Of a DNA stretch of 64,000 bases, positions 62,839-64,000 are shown one piece after another (positions within the stretch are counted from its first letter, which is position 1; each line of letters opens with the position of its first letter). The notes beneath the pieces were generated by a model, which saw only the letters and a list, made by a program, of their open reading frames with translations, was not told where the DNA came from and made no database searches. Made by a program: the position numbers and the translations under genes. This DNA is from Peiella sedimenti (GTDB lineage Bacteria; Pseudomonadota; Alphaproteobacteria; Caulobacterales; Caulobacteraceae). The stretch lies in NCBI RefSeq assembly GCF_030504955.1, contig NZ_JAUKTR010000003.1, positions 186,001 through 250,000 of the forward strand. Reading direction: 5' to 3'.

Positions 62839-63705
62839 TTGAACCTGACGGCGGTGCGCATCGCGGTTCTGGGCGCCGGCTATCTGGGCCGGATCGCCGC
62901 CCTGCGGCTGAGGGCCAGGGGGGCGAGGGTGGACGCGGCGGCGCGGGCCGCCGAGCGGCGGCGCCTGCTCCAGGGCGAGGGGCTGGCGGCCCTCGACCCG
63001 ATGGATGGGGCGGCCTTGAGCCAGGTCGTCGGCGCCGCGGACGGCGTGATCGTCACCGCCGCCCCGGGCTCGGAAGGCTGTCCTGTCCTTGCGCTCACGC
63101 GGGGTTTGCTCGCTGACGGGCGGGCGCGCCGCATCGTCTATGTCTCGACCACGGGGGTTTACGGCGACCGGGGCGGACGCTGGGTGCTCGAGGAGGGATC
63201 CCTGAACGCGCCGACGATCCAGGGCGCGCGCCGCGCGGCGGCCGAGCGCGGCTGGCTGGCGTTGGGACAGGCTGCGGGGGCCGAGGTGATGATCGCCCGG
63301 CTGCCCGCCATCTACGGCCCGGGCCGATCGGTCCTAGACCGCCTGCGCGCGGGCGACGCCCAGCGGGTGCGCAAGCCCGGCCAGGTCTTCAACCGGGTCC
63401 ACGTCGATGACGCGGCCGAGGGGCTGATCTTGATGCTGGAGCGGGGCCAGGCGGGCCAGGCCTACAACCTGACCGACGATGCGCCGGCGCCGGCGCATGA
63501 GGTGACCGAGTGGGCGGCCCTGCGCCTGTGTATGGAGCCGCCGCCCTGGACCGAGTTGGATGATCCGGCGGTCAACGCCGAAATGCGGCGCTTCTATCTG
63601 GACTCCAAACGCATCGGCAACGGCAAGGCCAAGGCGGCTCTGGGCTGGCGGCCCCGCTATCCGAGCTATCGCGAGGGGCTGGAAGCGATCCTGGCGCAGA
63701 CTTGA
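62839..63705 (+). CDS. NAD(P)-dependent epimerase/dehydratase-like protein
   Basis: 288 aa from TTG at 62839. Rossmann start RIAVLGAGYLGRIAALRL, then IVYVSTTGVYGDRGGRWVLEEG, LPAIYGPGRSVLDRL and VHVDDAAEGLILMLERG. This is an atypical short-chain epimerase of the YeeZ/extended-SDR type: the catalytic Tyr-x-x-x-Lys is not evident (SLNAPTIQGARRAAAERG in that place). Co-transcribed with sqdB, so it may act on a sugar nucleotide in the same pathway, but no substrate can be read from the sequence. Confidence 0.82.
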   Translation: MNLTAVRIAVLGAGYLGRIAALRLRARGARVDAAARAAERRRLLQGEGLAALDPMDGAALSQVVGAADGVIVTAAPGSEGCPVLALTRGLLADGRARRIVYVSTTGVYGDRGGRWVLEEGSLNAPTIQGARRAAAERGWLALGQAAGAEVMIARLPAIYGPGRSVLDRLRAGDAQRVRKPGQVFNRVHVDDAAEGLILMLERGQAGQAYNLTDDAPAPAHEVTEWAALRLCMEPPPWTELDDPAVNAEMRRFYLDSKRIGNGKAKAALGWRPRYPSYREGLEAILAQT

Positions 63706-63726
63706 GGGTCGCGCGGCGCGAAGGCC

Positions 63727-63756
63727 TTGCGGGGTCCGCCGTGGGCGGGCTATAGG
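63727..63756 (+). promoter_or_regulatory. Candidate promoter of tRNA-Val
   Basis: TTGCGG (63727-63732), 18 bases, TATAGG (63751-63756), about 38 bases before the mature tRNA. A perfect inverted repeat GTTCCGG-CCCC-CCGGAAC (63769-63786) lies between promoter and tRNA and may guide 5' processing. Confidence 0.4.
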
Positions 63757-63794
63757 AGCCGCCTTCCCGTTCCGGCCCCCCGGAACCGCCCGGC

Positions 63795-63869
<75 letters not shown>

Positions 63870-64000
63870 TTCTTTTCAAACACTTATCTGGTCTGTGAGC
63901 GCCCTCGGCGAGGGGCTGCCCATGATTGGCCCATGAAACGCAGAATCTGCCCAATCAGGAAGACTCGGCGTCTGGAGGCCCCCCGGCGGTTCCGATCTTC

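Overview
The window reads as a chromosomal segment of an alphaproteobacterium of the Caulobacteraceae, closest in style to Brevundimonas or Caulobacter. This is inferred from the high GC content with strong G/C third-position bias, the chvI-chvG-hprK-EIIA-HPr locus, an mmcB-type DNA repair gene, two large TonB-dependent receptors, a UDP-sulfoquinovose synthase and tightly packed ATGA/GTGA-overlapping operons. No species-level marker is present. Genes fill nearly everything; the longest gene-free gaps are about 250 bases (2326-2574, 53719-53969), so there is no empty stretch above 300 bases. I see no rRNA, CRISPR array, insertion sequence or prophage. One tRNA-Val lies near the right edge.

Layout. 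1-2325: end of a phosphonate-type ABC uptake operon (phnC, start of phnD) and a DUF2254 membrane protein. 2575-9474: an ornithine-decarboxylase-type enzyme, a DUF938 methyltransferase, an ABC exporter whose permease is fused to an M1 peptidase, and a small MliC-like lipoprotein. 9507-14235: ATP-dependent DNA ligase, MscS channel, threonine aldolase, lipocalin and mmcB, the last with a perfect alphaproteobacterial SOS-box pattern at its start. 14239-17729: the acid/envelope-stress two-component system ChvI-ChvG with HprK, EIIA and HPr. 17889-21306: a 570-aa protein of unknown function and a run of small regulatory-looking genes, including a response regulator that appears to have lost its switch residues. 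21530-25356: a TonB receptor followed by a serralysin-like fragment lacking the zinc motif.

25353-29399 holds YceI / cytochrome b561 / YceI, a LytTR-type two-component pair and a small cytochrome c. 29399-32422 looks like a low-oxygen island: three FNR/FixK-like palindromes sit in front of cytochrome c / an uncharacterised Cys-motif membrane protein, DUF2267 / a CoA-transferase, and an Hsp20. Next come a trehalose operon (otsB, GH15 enzyme, otsA), an SDR enzyme, an OmpA-type porin with 27 consecutive prolines, an ArnT/GT39-like glycosyltransferase and an Oar-like TonB receptor preceded by three PhoB half-sites on an exact 11-base period. 44109-45985 encodes AguA-AguB (agmatine to putrescine).

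45982-51669, mostly on the minus strand, contains a class A acid phosphatase, a disordered stress-type protein and an envelope O-acylation operon (two SGNH proteins, an MBOAT acyltransferase and a small membrane protein). 51749-57156 holds a lipoprotein-type methyltransferase, an alpha/beta hydrolase, a second Hsp20 with a textbook ROSE-like thermometer hairpin over its ribosome site, a pentapeptide-repeat protein, a shortened RibD and GpmA. 57282-63705 is a sugar-phosphate and envelope-precursor block (KdsD, phosphomannomutase/phosphoglucomutase, GlmM, SqdB, a small epimerase). The recurrent theme is envelope maintenance and stress response, with predicted inputs from phosphate, oxygen, DNA damage, heat and general stress. 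All regulatory assignments rest on motif reading by eye.
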